A stretch of 64,000 nt of DNA from Bacteroidota bacterium (GTDB taxonomy: Bacteria > Bacteroidota > Bacteroidia > NS11-12g > UBA9320). The notes under the pieces are model-generated. The model was not told the DNA's origin. It did no database searches and was given only the letters and a program-made list of their open reading frames with translations. Location: the NCBI GenBank assembly GCA_013359235.1, contig JABWCE010000005.1, positions 62,001 to 126,000 of the forward strand. The letters run 5' to 3'. The stretch's first letter is position 1, and each line of letters opens with the position of its first letter. Made by a program: the position numbers and the translations under genes. This document shows, piece by piece, positions 46,586-54,861 of the stretch.

Positions 46586-48709
46586 TTGAAGAAATACAAA
46601 GTAGGAATTGATATTGGTGGCACATTCACAGATTTAATTGCTGTATCACACAATGGTGAAACTATTGTTCATAAAACGCTTTCTACACCATTAGACCCCT
46701 CAATTGGATTTTTAAACGGGCTTAATGAAATAGCCCAGATGAAAAATATCACTCTTCAAAAATTTATTGAATCAATTGATACAATTGTACATGGAACTAC
46801 TGTAGCTACAAATGCTTTGCTCACTTTAAAAGGTGCTAAAACTGCATTAATTACAACCAAAGGTTTCAGAGATGCTCTTGAAATGAGAAGAGGAATTAGA
46901 GAAGAACAATACAACAATCATTATAAAAATGTTGTTCCGCTTGTTCCCCGTCATTTAAGATTTACTTTAGATGAAAGAATTGATGCCGAAGGAAAAATTC
47001 TAAACAAGATAAATGAAGAAGAATTGCATAAAATTATCAAAAAATTAACTAAAGAACACATTGAATCTGTAGTTGTTTGCTTCATGAATTCATTCAAAAA
47101 CAATGAACATGAAAAAAAAGCTGTTTCGATACTTAAAAAACAACTTAAAAATACGTTTGTTGTTGGTTCTTTTGAGGTTTTGCCTTCTATTAGATTTTAC
47201 GAAAGAGTAAGTACAACCGCTGTAAGTGCTTTTGTTGGACCAATAGTTTCAAAATATTTAGACAATCTGAAACAAAAGCTAAATTCAGTTAATTTTAAAG
47301 GTACATTGTTAATTATGCAATCTAATGGAGGTGTTGTTTTGCCTGAGCATGTTATGAAAAATCCGGCAGTTACGGTGCTTTCTGGTCCTGCAGCCGCACC
47401 TACGGCCGGAGCGTTTTATTCTGAGATGTTAGGTTATAAAAACTGCATTACTGTAGATATGGGAGGAACAAGTTTTGATGCAGCACTGATAATAGACAAC
47501 CAGTGCGTTACAGGCACCGAAGGTTCTATTAACAGATACCGTATTGCTTTGCCTTCGCTTGATATTATTACAATAGGTGCAGGCGGAGGTAGCATTGGGT
47601 GGATAGATAACGGAGGTTTATTGCGAATGGGACCTCAAAGTGCAGGTTCGCTACCGGGACCTGTAAGCTACGACAGAGGTGGCGAACAACCTGCTTGTAC
47701 CGATGCAGATTTGATTTTGGGCTATCTTAATCCCGAATTTTTTGCAGGCGGGAAACTTAAACTAAACAAAACAAAAGCCGAAAATGCTATTAAAAACAAA
47801 CTCGCTTCAAAACTCGGTTTATCAGTAAATGAAACTGCTGCCGGAATGTTTAAAATTATAAATAGCAATATGGCACAGGGAGTTAGGCAAATTTCTGTAG
47901 AAAGAGGCTATGACCCAAGAGAATTTTTATTTATTGTTGCCGGCGGAGCAGGTTCTATACACTCTTCCGAAATTTGTAAAGAATTAGAAATTCCAATGTT
48001 TGTAGTGCCCAATGTTTCATCAATATTTTGTGCGGCAGGTATGTTGTTGGGAGATTTAAAACACGATTATCTTAAATCATATTATTCAACTTTCGACAAA
48101 ATTGACCCTAAAAAATTTATTACTCTTTTTAATGAAATGAAAAATGAAGGTTTTGATATTTTAATAGAAGAAGGAGTAGCCAAAGACCGAATTACATTTC
48201 ATCCTACCTTAGATATGCGTTATGTAGGACAATATCACGAAGTGCCCTTACCTGTTGAGTGGAAAGATGTTTTAGACTTTAATACCGAAAAAATATTCGA
48301 ATTATTTCACAATGAACATAACCGACAGTTTGGCTATTCACTAAAAGATGAAGGAACTGAAATGGAATTGATAAATATAAGGCTGAGAGTAATTGGAAAA
48401 ATTGAAAAACCAAATTTTCTATCGGCTGATGTAAAAAGTATTGAAGCTAAGAAAGCTGTAAAACACAATAGAGAAGTATATATTCCCGAAACCAACACTT
48501 TTAAAAAAGTACCTGTTTACGACGGTGATTTACCAATTTACGGCTGTTTGATAGAAGGACCTTGTATAATTGAAAAAATTACAACATCTGTTTTTGTAAG
48601 CAGCACTTATAATTGCTTAGTTGATAAATTAGGTTCGTTTATAATTTTTGATAAAAACAAGATAAATTCTCAAAGTATTATAAAAATGAACAATAAACGT
48701 TTAAATTGA
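46586..48709 (+). CDS. Hydantoinase/oxoprolinase family subunit A
   Basis: This is the ATP-binding subunit of a HyuAB-type amidohydrolase/carboxylase. The N-terminus is KVGIDIGGTFTDLI, with VHGTTVATNALL, MRRGIREEQYNNHY, ITVDMGGTSFDAALI and GAGGGSIGWIDNGGLLRMGPQSAG as family blocks. At 707 residues it fits HyuA or 5-oxoprolinase-A. Known relatives hydrolyse cyclic amides with ATP (N-methylhydantoin, 5-oxoproline), act in anaerobic indoleacetate breakdown on an oxindole ring, or carboxylate aryl ketones. The TTG at 46586 is the only start after an in-frame TAA. Its stop overlaps the possible TTG of hyuB. The substrate here is inferred as an oxindole. Confidence 0.88.
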   Translation: MKKYKVGIDIGGTFTDLIAVSHNGETIVHKTLSTPLDPSIGFLNGLNEIAQMKNITLQKFIESIDTIVHGTTVATNALLTLKGAKTALITTKGFRDALEMRRGIREEQYNNHYKNVVPLVPRHLRFTLDERIDAEGKILNKINEEELHKIIKKLTKEHIESVVVCFMNSFKNNEHEKKAVSILKKQLKNTFVVGSFEVLPSIRFYERVSTTAVSAFVGPIVSKYLDNLKQKLNSVNFKGTLLIMQSNGGVVLPEHVMKNPAVTVLSGPAAAPTAGAFYSEMLGYKNCITVDMGGTSFDAALIIDNQCVTGTEGSINRYRIALPSLDIITIGAGGGSIGWIDNGGLLRMGPQSAGSLPGPVSYDRGGEQPACTDADLILGYLNPEFFAGGKLKLNKTKAENAIKNKLASKLGLSVNETAAGMFKIINSNMAQGVRQISVERGYDPREFLFIVAGGAGSIHSSEICKELEIPMFVVPNVSSIFCAAGMLLGDLKHDYLKSYYSTFDKIDPKKFITLFNEMKNEGFDILIEEGVAKDRITFHPTLDMRYVGQYHEVPLPVEWKDVLDFNTEKIFELFHNEHNRQFGYSLKDEGTEMELINIRLRVIGKIEKPNFLSADVKSIEAKKAVKHNREVYIPETNTFKKVPVYDGDLPIYGCLIEGPCIIEKITTSVFVSSTYNCLVDKLGSFIIFDKNKINSQSIIKMNNKRLN

Positions 48710-48714
48710 AGATT

Positions 48715-50391
48715 ATGAAGAAAGAAGTTGACAAAATTTTGGTTTCTATTTTTCAAAGAGCTTTTAAGTCAATAACAGACGAAATGAGCATATCGCTTAC
48801 AAAAACAACACGCTCACCAATACTTTGCGAAGCAAAAGATTTTGTAACCGGGCTATATGATGCAAAAGGCCTGATGCTTGAGCAAACCGAAAATTTACCA
48901 ATACTTTCTTTTTCGCTTGGTCCTGTCTGTAAAGAAATTTTAAAGCAATACGGAAGCGAAATTTATCAAGGTGATGTAATAATCCATAATGATGTGTTTA
49001 GTATGGGTAACCAAAATAATGATGTTGCAATATTTAAACCAATATTTTTTGAAAACACACTTGTAGGCTGGGCTGCAGCCAAAGGTCATCAAGCTGATAT
49101 TGGCGGAGCTGTACAGGGAGGGTACAATCCTAATGCAACCGAAGTTTGGCAAGAAGCATTGAGAATACCTGCTGTAAAACTTTACGAAAAAGGAAAACTT
49201 AGAAAAGATGTTTGGAACTTGATTTTTGCAAACATTCGTCTTCAAATGGTTCAGGAAGATATAAAAGCACAAATAGGAGCTTGTACACTTGGCGAAAGAA
49301 GACTTGAAGCTTTTGTATCAAAATATGGTTTAAACACTTTTGAATTGCACAAACAAGCATTATTTGATTCAACCGAAAAAATGATGCGTGCCGAAATAAA
49401 ATCTATACCTGATGGAATTTATGAAGGAAGCAGTATGGTTTATTATGATGGTAAAAACAAAGGCAGTAAATTTCCAATTAAAGCTAAAATTACAGTAAAA
49501 AATGAAGATATAACATTTGATTTTTCTAAATCATCACCTCAAACAAAAGGTTTTGTAAATGGAATTTATACTTCTACTTGTTCTGCAATTACTTTAACTT
49601 TTCTTCAAATGGTAAATCCCAACATACCGCACAATGAAGGTATGATAAAACCACTAAATTACATTGTACCGCAAGGCACAATTTTAAATGCCTCTTATCC
49701 GGCAGCAACAACATTTGGAAACCACCTTTGCCCTCAAGTAGCTGATGCTATTTTCAAAGCCTTAGGTCCGGCTGTGCCCGATAGGATAACAGCAGGATGG
49801 AATCATCTGTTATGTTCACTTTTTACAGGAAATCATCCTAAAACGGGTAAAAAATACGTTGATATTTGTTTTTTGGGATTAAAAGGAGGTAGTGGAGCTA
49901 TGAAAGGTGACGATGGATACGACCATATAGGCATGATTGACGCATCAGGTGGTGTACTTGACCAGGATTACGAAATGTACGAACAACAAACGCCTCATTT
50001 AATATTAAAACACGAGTTGCTTAAAGATTCGGGTGGTGCAGGAAAATGGAGAGGAGGGCTTGGTACAATTACCGAAATTTTGCTCAGAGGTGATGATACA
50101 ACAATGGTTGTTTTTGGTGATGGTGATGTAGAAGCAAACTATGGCTTATTTGGAGGGAAAGGAAGCGTATTAAACAAAATTGAATTAAAATTTAAAAACG
50201 GTAAAAAACAAATTCCTATGAGCAAAGATATAGTTGCAGGAATAGGAGAAGGTACAATTTACAGACAAATAGCAGGAGGAGGCGGTGGTTACGGAAAACC
50301 CGAAGAAAGAGATAGAGATAAAGTTAAAAATGACTTAAAAAATGAATATATTTCGAAAAAGGCAGCAAAAGAAATTTACAAATTAAAATGA
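48715..50391 (+). CDS. Hydantoinase/oxoprolinase family subunit B
   Basis: This is the partner of the preceding gene. It has ILSFSLGPVCKEILKQYG-type openings, VIHNDVFSMGNQNNDV, AAKGHQADIGGAVQGGYNPNATEVWQEALRIP, and a C-terminal GAGKWRGGLGTITEILLRG and GIGEGTIYRQIAGGGGGYGKPEERD. These mark HyuB/oxoprolinase-B. At 558 residues it is complete. ATG 48715 was chosen; a TTG at 48706 overlaps the upstream stop and would add three residues. The stop overlaps the ridA ATG by four bases. With subunit A it most likely opens a lactam or hydantoin ring with ATP. Confidence 0.9.
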   Translation: MKKEVDKILVSIFQRAFKSITDEMSISLTKTTRSPILCEAKDFVTGLYDAKGLMLEQTENLPILSFSLGPVCKEILKQYGSEIYQGDVIIHNDVFSMGNQNNDVAIFKPIFFENTLVGWAAAKGHQADIGGAVQGGYNPNATEVWQEALRIPAVKLYEKGKLRKDVWNLIFANIRLQMVQEDIKAQIGACTLGERRLEAFVSKYGLNTFELHKQALFDSTEKMMRAEIKSIPDGIYEGSSMVYYDGKNKGSKFPIKAKITVKNEDITFDFSKSSPQTKGFVNGIYTSTCSAITLTFLQMVNPNIPHNEGMIKPLNYIVPQGTILNASYPAATTFGNHLCPQVADAIFKALGPAVPDRITAGWNHLLCSLFTGNHPKTGKKYVDICFLGLKGGSGAMKGDDGYDHIGMIDASGGVLDQDYEMYEQQTPHLILKHELLKDSGGAGKWRGGLGTITEILLRGDDTTMVVFGDGDVEANYGLFGGKGSVLNKIELKFKNGKKQIPMSKDIVAGIGEGTIYRQIAGGGGGYGKPEERDRDKVKNDLKNEYISKKAAKEIYKLK

Positions 50392-50783
50392 AGCATGAAA
50401 TTATATTACCCGATGGTTGGGTTATGCCCAAAGGCTACTCAAACGGAATACTTGCAAAAGAAGGCAGGGTACTGTTTATGGCCGGACAAGTAGGTTGGAA
50501 CTCTGAAGAAAAATTTGCAAGTGAAAACCTTGTCCCGCAATTTGAGCAAGCATTAAAAAATATAAAAGCAATAGTAGAAAAAGCCGGTGGCAACATTACC
50601 GACATTTGTAAAATGACATGTTTTTGTAAAGACAGAGAGCAGTATCTGGCTTCGCGTAAAGAACTTGGAAAAATTTGGAAAGAAATTATGGGCTATCATT
50701 ATCCATGTATGAGTATGATTTTTGTTGTTGATTTGCTTGACCACCCTGCATTGATTGAAATAGAAGCTATGGCAGTAATTTGA
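50388..50783 (+). CDS. RidA family deaminase
   Basis: This is a 131-residue YjgF/YER057c/UK114 protein. VLFMAGQVGWN and ALKNIKAIVEKAGG match the family. RidA proteins hydrolyse reactive enamines/imines to ketones and ammonia. The C-terminus PALIEIEAMAVI retains the Glu of the family. Inside the operon it could quench imine intermediates from amino acid or aminoaryl chemistry. The start overlaps the hyuB stop and the next ACAD gene is seven bases on. Confidence 0.87.
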   Translation: MKHEIILPDGWVMPKGYSNGILAKEGRVLFMAGQVGWNSEEKFASENLVPQFEQALKNIKAIVEKAGGNITDICKMTCFCKDREQYLASRKELGKIWKEIMGYHYPCMSMIFVVDLLDHPALIEIEAMAVI

Positions 50784-50790
50784 AAAAAAA

Positions 50791-51921
50791 ATGAATTTTG
50801 AACTCACTGACATACAAAAAGAAATACAGCAAACATTTCGCAATTTTTCTGATAATAGAATAAAGCCACAAGCAATGGAAATTGACATTAATAAGTCATT
50901 TCCACATCAACTATTCAAAGAAATTGGTGATTTGGGATTTTTTGGAATGAGGTACCCCGAAGAAGTTGGCGGAACAGGACTTGACATAGTTTCATATTCA
51001 CTTGCTGTTATTGAATTATCAAGAGGTTCGCTTTCTGTTGCTGCGGCTTGTACAATGCAATCGCTAATGGGGACTTATTTTCTATACCGTTTTGGAAACG
51101 ACGAAATAATAAAAAACTATTTTTCCGAAGCTATCAAAGGCAATAAAATTGGAGGTATTTGCATGACAGAACCCAATGCCGGTAGCGATTTGATGAATAT
51201 AAAAACTACTGCAAAAGTATTGGAAGATGGTTTTTTATTAAATGGTCAAAAAACTTGGGTAACGTCTGCCCCTGTTGCTGATTTTTTTACAGTTCTTGCC
51301 CGAACTGATAATCACGAACAACTTTCAATATTTTTTGTTCCCACTGATTTGCAAGGAGTTTTAATAGGTAAAAGTATTGAAAAAATGGGAGTTAGAGCAT
51401 CAATTACCAGCGAAGTTGGCTTTAACGATGTTTTTTTACCAAAAAATTATTTACTTGGTAATATTGGCGAAGGTACTAAATGCCTTAAAGAAATACTTGC
51501 AGAAATAAGAATAATGACTGCAGCACTTGCTATTGGTGTAGCTGTTGCAGCCTATGAAGAAGCACTTGAATATGCAAAAACCAGAGTACAGTTTGGAAAA
51601 CCAATTGGCAAATTTCAAGCAGTGCAAATGAAAATAGCTGATATGGCTGTGCAAATTGAAATGGCAAAAAAATACCTGATGTATGCTGCATATTTGAGTG
51701 ATAATAATTTACCACGCCAAAAAGAAGCTATGATTGCAAAACTCTATTGCTCCGAAATGTCAGTAAATGTATGCGATGAAGCTTCGAGAGTACTTGCATC
51801 TTATGGTTATGCTGTTGAATACAATATTGAGCGATACCTCAGAGATTCAAGGTTTACATTGATTGGAGGAGGTACATCAGAAATTTTAAAAATAAATATT
51901 GCAAAAGAGCTTGGATTATGA
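50791..51921 (+). CDS. Acyl-CoA dehydrogenase with relocated catalytic base
   Basis: This 376-residue ACAD has CMTEPNAGSDLM, TWVTSAPVADFFTVLARTD and GKFQAVQMKIADMA. The Glu usually found before GTSE is replaced by Gly (LIGGGTSEI, G360). The sequence LAEIR at residues 236-240 supplies a Glu (E238) at the position used by isovaleryl- and long-chain enzymes. That is typical of ACADs for 2- or 3-branched acyl-CoAs. It fits an aryl-malonyl or aryl-succinyl CoA ester. It lies between ridA and the HMGCS-like gene, with four-base overlap of the latter. Confidence 0.9.
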   Translation: MNFELTDIQKEIQQTFRNFSDNRIKPQAMEIDINKSFPHQLFKEIGDLGFFGMRYPEEVGGTGLDIVSYSLAVIELSRGSLSVAAACTMQSLMGTYFLYRFGNDEIIKNYFSEAIKGNKIGGICMTEPNAGSDLMNIKTTAKVLEDGFLLNGQKTWVTSAPVADFFTVLARTDNHEQLSIFFVPTDLQGVLIGKSIEKMGVRASITSEVGFNDVFLPKNYLLGNIGEGTKCLKEILAEIRIMTAALAIGVAVAAYEEALEYAKTRVQFGKPIGKFQAVQMKIADMAVQIEMAKKYLMYAAYLSDNNLPRQKEAMIAKLYCSEMSVNVCDEASRVLASYGYAVEYNIERYLRDSRFTLIGGGTSEILKINIAKELGL

Positions 51922-53294
51922 GTTTTATAAAATCATACGGAGTTTCATTACCACATTTCAGAGTTGATGATTCTGTCTTAAACATCAATGGCAATAAAAG
52001 CTTTTCCAAAGCTGTATGCTTTTCTGATGAAGATATTATAACTCTTGCTTTTCAAGCTGCAAAAGAATGTATAAATGGAGATGAAAATAAAATTGATGCA
52101 ATATTTTTTGCAACCACATCGCCTGTTTTCAAAAACAGATATCATGCAACTTTTATTGCAGATTTGCTCGGTTTGAAAAATATTAATTTTTCACTCGATT
52201 TTATTGGTACCGACAGAAGCGGTACTGATGCAATTTTAGTGGCACATCAATTAGTTAATTCCGGTAAAAACTCTAATATTTTAATTATTGCTACAGATGT
52301 TCGTTATTCATCAATTGGCGAAGAAATATCAACTAATTTCGGACATGGGGCTTGTGCAATTACTGTTTCTGATGAAAAAGGAATAGCCGAAATAAAAGAT
52401 ACTTTTCATGTAAGTTCGTTTATAGCAGAAGAATTTACATATAAAAACAACGAAGTAAAATACGACCCAAGATACATAAGGGATGAAGGTTTTAAAAAAA
52501 ATATGATTGCTGTATCAGCCAAAGTTCAAAAATATATTGGCGAAACAGAAAAAAATATTTTAAACTCAAAATACTTTAAAATGGCAATTCCTGTATTTGC
52601 AAAATCAGGGTTTAATGAAAATCAATTTTCGGTTGATGCAATTTCGCCAAGTATTGGAAACACAGGCGTTGCAAGTGCATTTTTTCGGCTAATAAGCGAA
52701 ATAGAAAACCAAACTAAAAATATTTTACTCATAGATTATTCAAATGGTTCTAATGTGCTTTATATAAATTTAAAAGACTTCACAAATAAAACCATATTAA
52801 AGAGAAAACTCGAAAATTTTGAAAAAATCAAGACTTATCAAGATTTTCTTAAGCTTCGCAAATCAGGAAATTTTAATTCGGCAAAATACAAGTCAGTTGA
52901 TATATTTAGTTCCGAAATGATGAATAATAGGGAGAAAGATTCATTTATAAGGCTTGAAGGGACGAAGTGCAATGCTTGCCAAACAATTTATTTAATAAAA
53001 ACACAACGTTGCAAAAAATGCAAATCTGAAAACTTTATTAAAACTAAGATTTCAGAAAATGGTAAAGTTTATACATTTACCAGCGAACATTATTTTCCTG
53101 CTACTTTTCCTCCTGTAACAATGATAGTAGCAAACATGAAAAACGGAGGCAGAATTACATTACAGCAAACTGATTGCATGTACCCCGAAGATAACAAAAT
53201 AGAAATTGGAAGCGAAGTGAAGTTGGTATTGAGAAAAATGACAGAGTTCGATTCAAACCCTGATTATTTCTTAAAAGCAATAGTAAAAAAATGA
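51918..53294 (+). CDS. HMG-CoA-synthase-like domain fused to zinc-ribbon/OB-fold
   Basis: This is a 458-residue fusion. The first 330 residues follow the HMG-CoA synthase/KAS III fold: SYGVSLPHFRVDDSVL, ATTSPVFKNRYHATFIADLLGL, FGHGACAITVS, SPSIGNTGVASAFF. The C-terminus is a DUF35 module with zinc-ribbon Cys 351, 354, 365, 368, then an OB fold. Where the nucleophile Cys is expected (DFIGTDRSGTDAI, residues 94-105) there is none. The His of the usual HQP segment is also absent, while the Asn of GNTG (N248) remains. It may therefore be a scaffold for the adjacent thiolase, like HMGCS/DUF35/thiolase complexes in archaea. It overlaps both neighbours by four bases. Confidence 0.8.
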   Translation: MSFIKSYGVSLPHFRVDDSVLNINGNKSFSKAVCFSDEDIITLAFQAAKECINGDENKIDAIFFATTSPVFKNRYHATFIADLLGLKNINFSLDFIGTDRSGTDAILVAHQLVNSGKNSNILIIATDVRYSSIGEEISTNFGHGACAITVSDEKGIAEIKDTFHVSSFIAEEFTYKNNEVKYDPRYIRDEGFKKNMIAVSAKVQKYIGETEKNILNSKYFKMAIPVFAKSGFNENQFSVDAISPSIGNTGVASAFFRLISEIENQTKNILLIDYSNGSNVLYINLKDFTNKTILKRKLENFEKIKTYQDFLKLRKSGNFNSAKYKSVDIFSSEMMNNREKDSFIRLEGTKCNACQTIYLIKTQRCKKCKSENFIKTKISENGKVYTFTSEHYFPATFPPVTMIVANMKNGGRITLQQTDCMYPEDNKIEIGSEVKLVLRKMTEFDSNPDYFLKAIVKK

Positions 53295-54472
53295 AAGACA
53301 TTGCAATAATAGGTATCGGAGTTACAAAATTTGGTGAGTTATTTCACAAAAGTTACGATGATTTAGTTCGCGATGCTGCAATGCAGGCAATTGCTGATGC
53401 AAAAATTGATATTGATGAAATTGGTGCAGCATGGCTTTCAACTGCATTTCCCGAAATAGGAGTTTTTAAAGGAAGAAGTGGAATGGATTTATGTGAACCA
53501 CTTACAATGTACAACATTCCTGTTACAAGAGTCTCAAATTTTTGCGCATCAGGAGCCGATGCTGTTAGAAATGCTGTAAACTCACTAAGAGCTGGCGAAT
53601 GCGATGTTGCAATGGCTCTTGGAGTAGAAAAATTACGCGACAGGCAGCCTCAAGATAGCATTGTTAAAATGATGGTAGAATATGGTCATCCATTTTTGCA
53701 AAAAGGTTTTACTGCCGCAGGTACTTTCTCTGTATATGCCAAAAGAATGATGTATGAGTATGGATTAAAACAAGATGATATTGCCGGTATTTCTGTAAAA
53801 AATCATTTTCATGGTTCATTAAATGAAAACGCACATCACCGTAAGGCTTGCAGTTTGCAGGAAGTTATGAATTCGCCAGTAGTAGCCGATCCGCTAACAG
53901 TTATGGATAGTTGCCCCACAACCGATGGAGCAGCTTGTGTAATTATGGTAAGGGCTGATGATGTTGACAAAAGCAAACAAAATCCAATTTTTATAAAAGG
54001 TATAGGATTATCAATTTCAACAGGTTGGGATTTGCCATTTTTTGACACAAATCATGATTTTTTGTCTTTTGAAGCTACAAGAGTTGCAGCAGCAAAAGCT
54101 TATAAACAAGCAGGTATTACAAATCCGATTGAAGAAATTGATTTGATTGAATTGCACGATTGCTTTTCAATTGTAGAATTAATTACTTACGAAGACTTGG
54201 GTTTGTGCAAACAAGGCGAATCAAAATATTTAATTAGAGGCAAAGACACTCAATTGGGCGGGAAAATACCGGTAAATGTGAGTGGAGGTTTATTGTCATG
54301 CGGACATCCTGTGGGAGCAACAGGAATTAGAATGGTTACCGAAGTAGTATCCCATTTGAGAAACAAAGCAGGACAAAGGCAAGTGCAAGGTGCAAAAAGA
54401 GGGCTTACACATAATATTGGTGGTCCAGGTGCAATAGCTTCGGTCATAGTTTTAAGTAATGAAAATTATTAA
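53291..54472 (+). CDS. Thiolase (SCP-x/lipid-transfer type)
   Basis: This 393-residue thiolase has nucleophile Cys85 in RVSNFCASGADAV, HDCFSIVELI, SGGLLSCGHPVGATG and NIGGPGAIASVIV. The arrangement is of the SCP-x/acetoacetyl-thiolase type that works with DUF35 partners, which fits the preceding HMGCS-like/OB-fold protein. It would cleave a 3-oxoacyl-CoA with CoA. In the reading proposed here the substrate is aminobenzoylacetyl-CoA. The gene overlaps the previous one by four bases and is followed 10 bp later by the B12-binding gene. Confidence 0.88.
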   Translation: MKDIAIIGIGVTKFGELFHKSYDDLVRDAAMQAIADAKIDIDEIGAAWLSTAFPEIGVFKGRSGMDLCEPLTMYNIPVTRVSNFCASGADAVRNAVNSLRAGECDVAMALGVEKLRDRQPQDSIVKMMVEYGHPFLQKGFTAAGTFSVYAKRMMYEYGLKQDDIAGISVKNHFHGSLNENAHHRKACSLQEVMNSPVVADPLTVMDSCPTTDGAACVIMVRADDVDKSKQNPIFIKGIGLSISTGWDLPFFDTNHDFLSFEATRVAAAKAYKQAGITNPIEEIDLIELHDCFSIVELITYEDLGLCKQGESKYLIRGKDTQLGGKIPVNVSGGLLSCGHPVGATGIRMVTEVVSHLRNKAGQRQVQGAKRGLTHNIGGPGAIASVIVLSNENY

Positions 54473-54482
54473 TTGATATAAA

Positions 54483-54857
54483 ATGAAAGTATTGTTGAGC
54501 AAACCCGGGTTAGACGGGCACGATGTAGGAGTGAAAGTATTGGCACATGGATTAAAAGAAGCAGGCTTCGAAGTTTTTTATACAGGGCTAAGAAAAAGTG
54601 TTGAAGAAATTGCTGAAATGGCAGTGAAAGTTAATGCAGATATAATCGGACTTTCAATACTCTCGGGCACACACCTAATTATTGCCGAAAAAATGAACGA
54701 TGAAATAAAAAAGCGAAAACTTAATATTCCATGGGTTGTGGGTGGAAATATACCGGCAAAAGATATTGCAAGTCTTATAAAAAAAGGAGCTTCAAATGCT
54801 TTTGTTACAGGTACAAAAGTTAACGAAGTAATTGAATATTTTAAAAAATTGAAATAA
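54483..54857 (+). CDS. Cobalamin-binding subunit of an acyl-CoA mutase
   Basis: This 124-residue B12-binding protein has the base-off, His-on motif DGHDVG (D11, H13, G16), then GLSILSGTHLII and GGNIPAKD. It is the free-standing small subunit of a methylmalonyl-CoA-type mutase. The mutase large subunit follows four bases later. The split into separate large and small proteins is as in isobutyryl-, hydroxyisobutyryl- and ethylmalonyl-type mutases, and as in the anaerobic indoleacetate route. Confidence 0.92.
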   Translation: MKVLLSKPGLDGHDVGVKVLAHGLKEAGFEVFYTGLRKSVEEIAEMAVKVNADIIGLSILSGTHLIIAEKMNDEIKKRKLNIPWVVGGNIPAKDIASLIKKGASNAFVTGTKVNEVIEYFKKLK

Positions 54858-54861
54858 AAAA

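Noticed and set aside
46586-50391. HyuAB as 5-oxoprolinase for glutathione-type turnover
   Set aside because: Family alone allows it, but the operon context (mutase, transferase, Mo-hydroxylase, thiolase) favours a ring-opening or carboxylation step in aromatic/heterocycle breakdown. An aryl-ketone carboxylase remains a real alternative.
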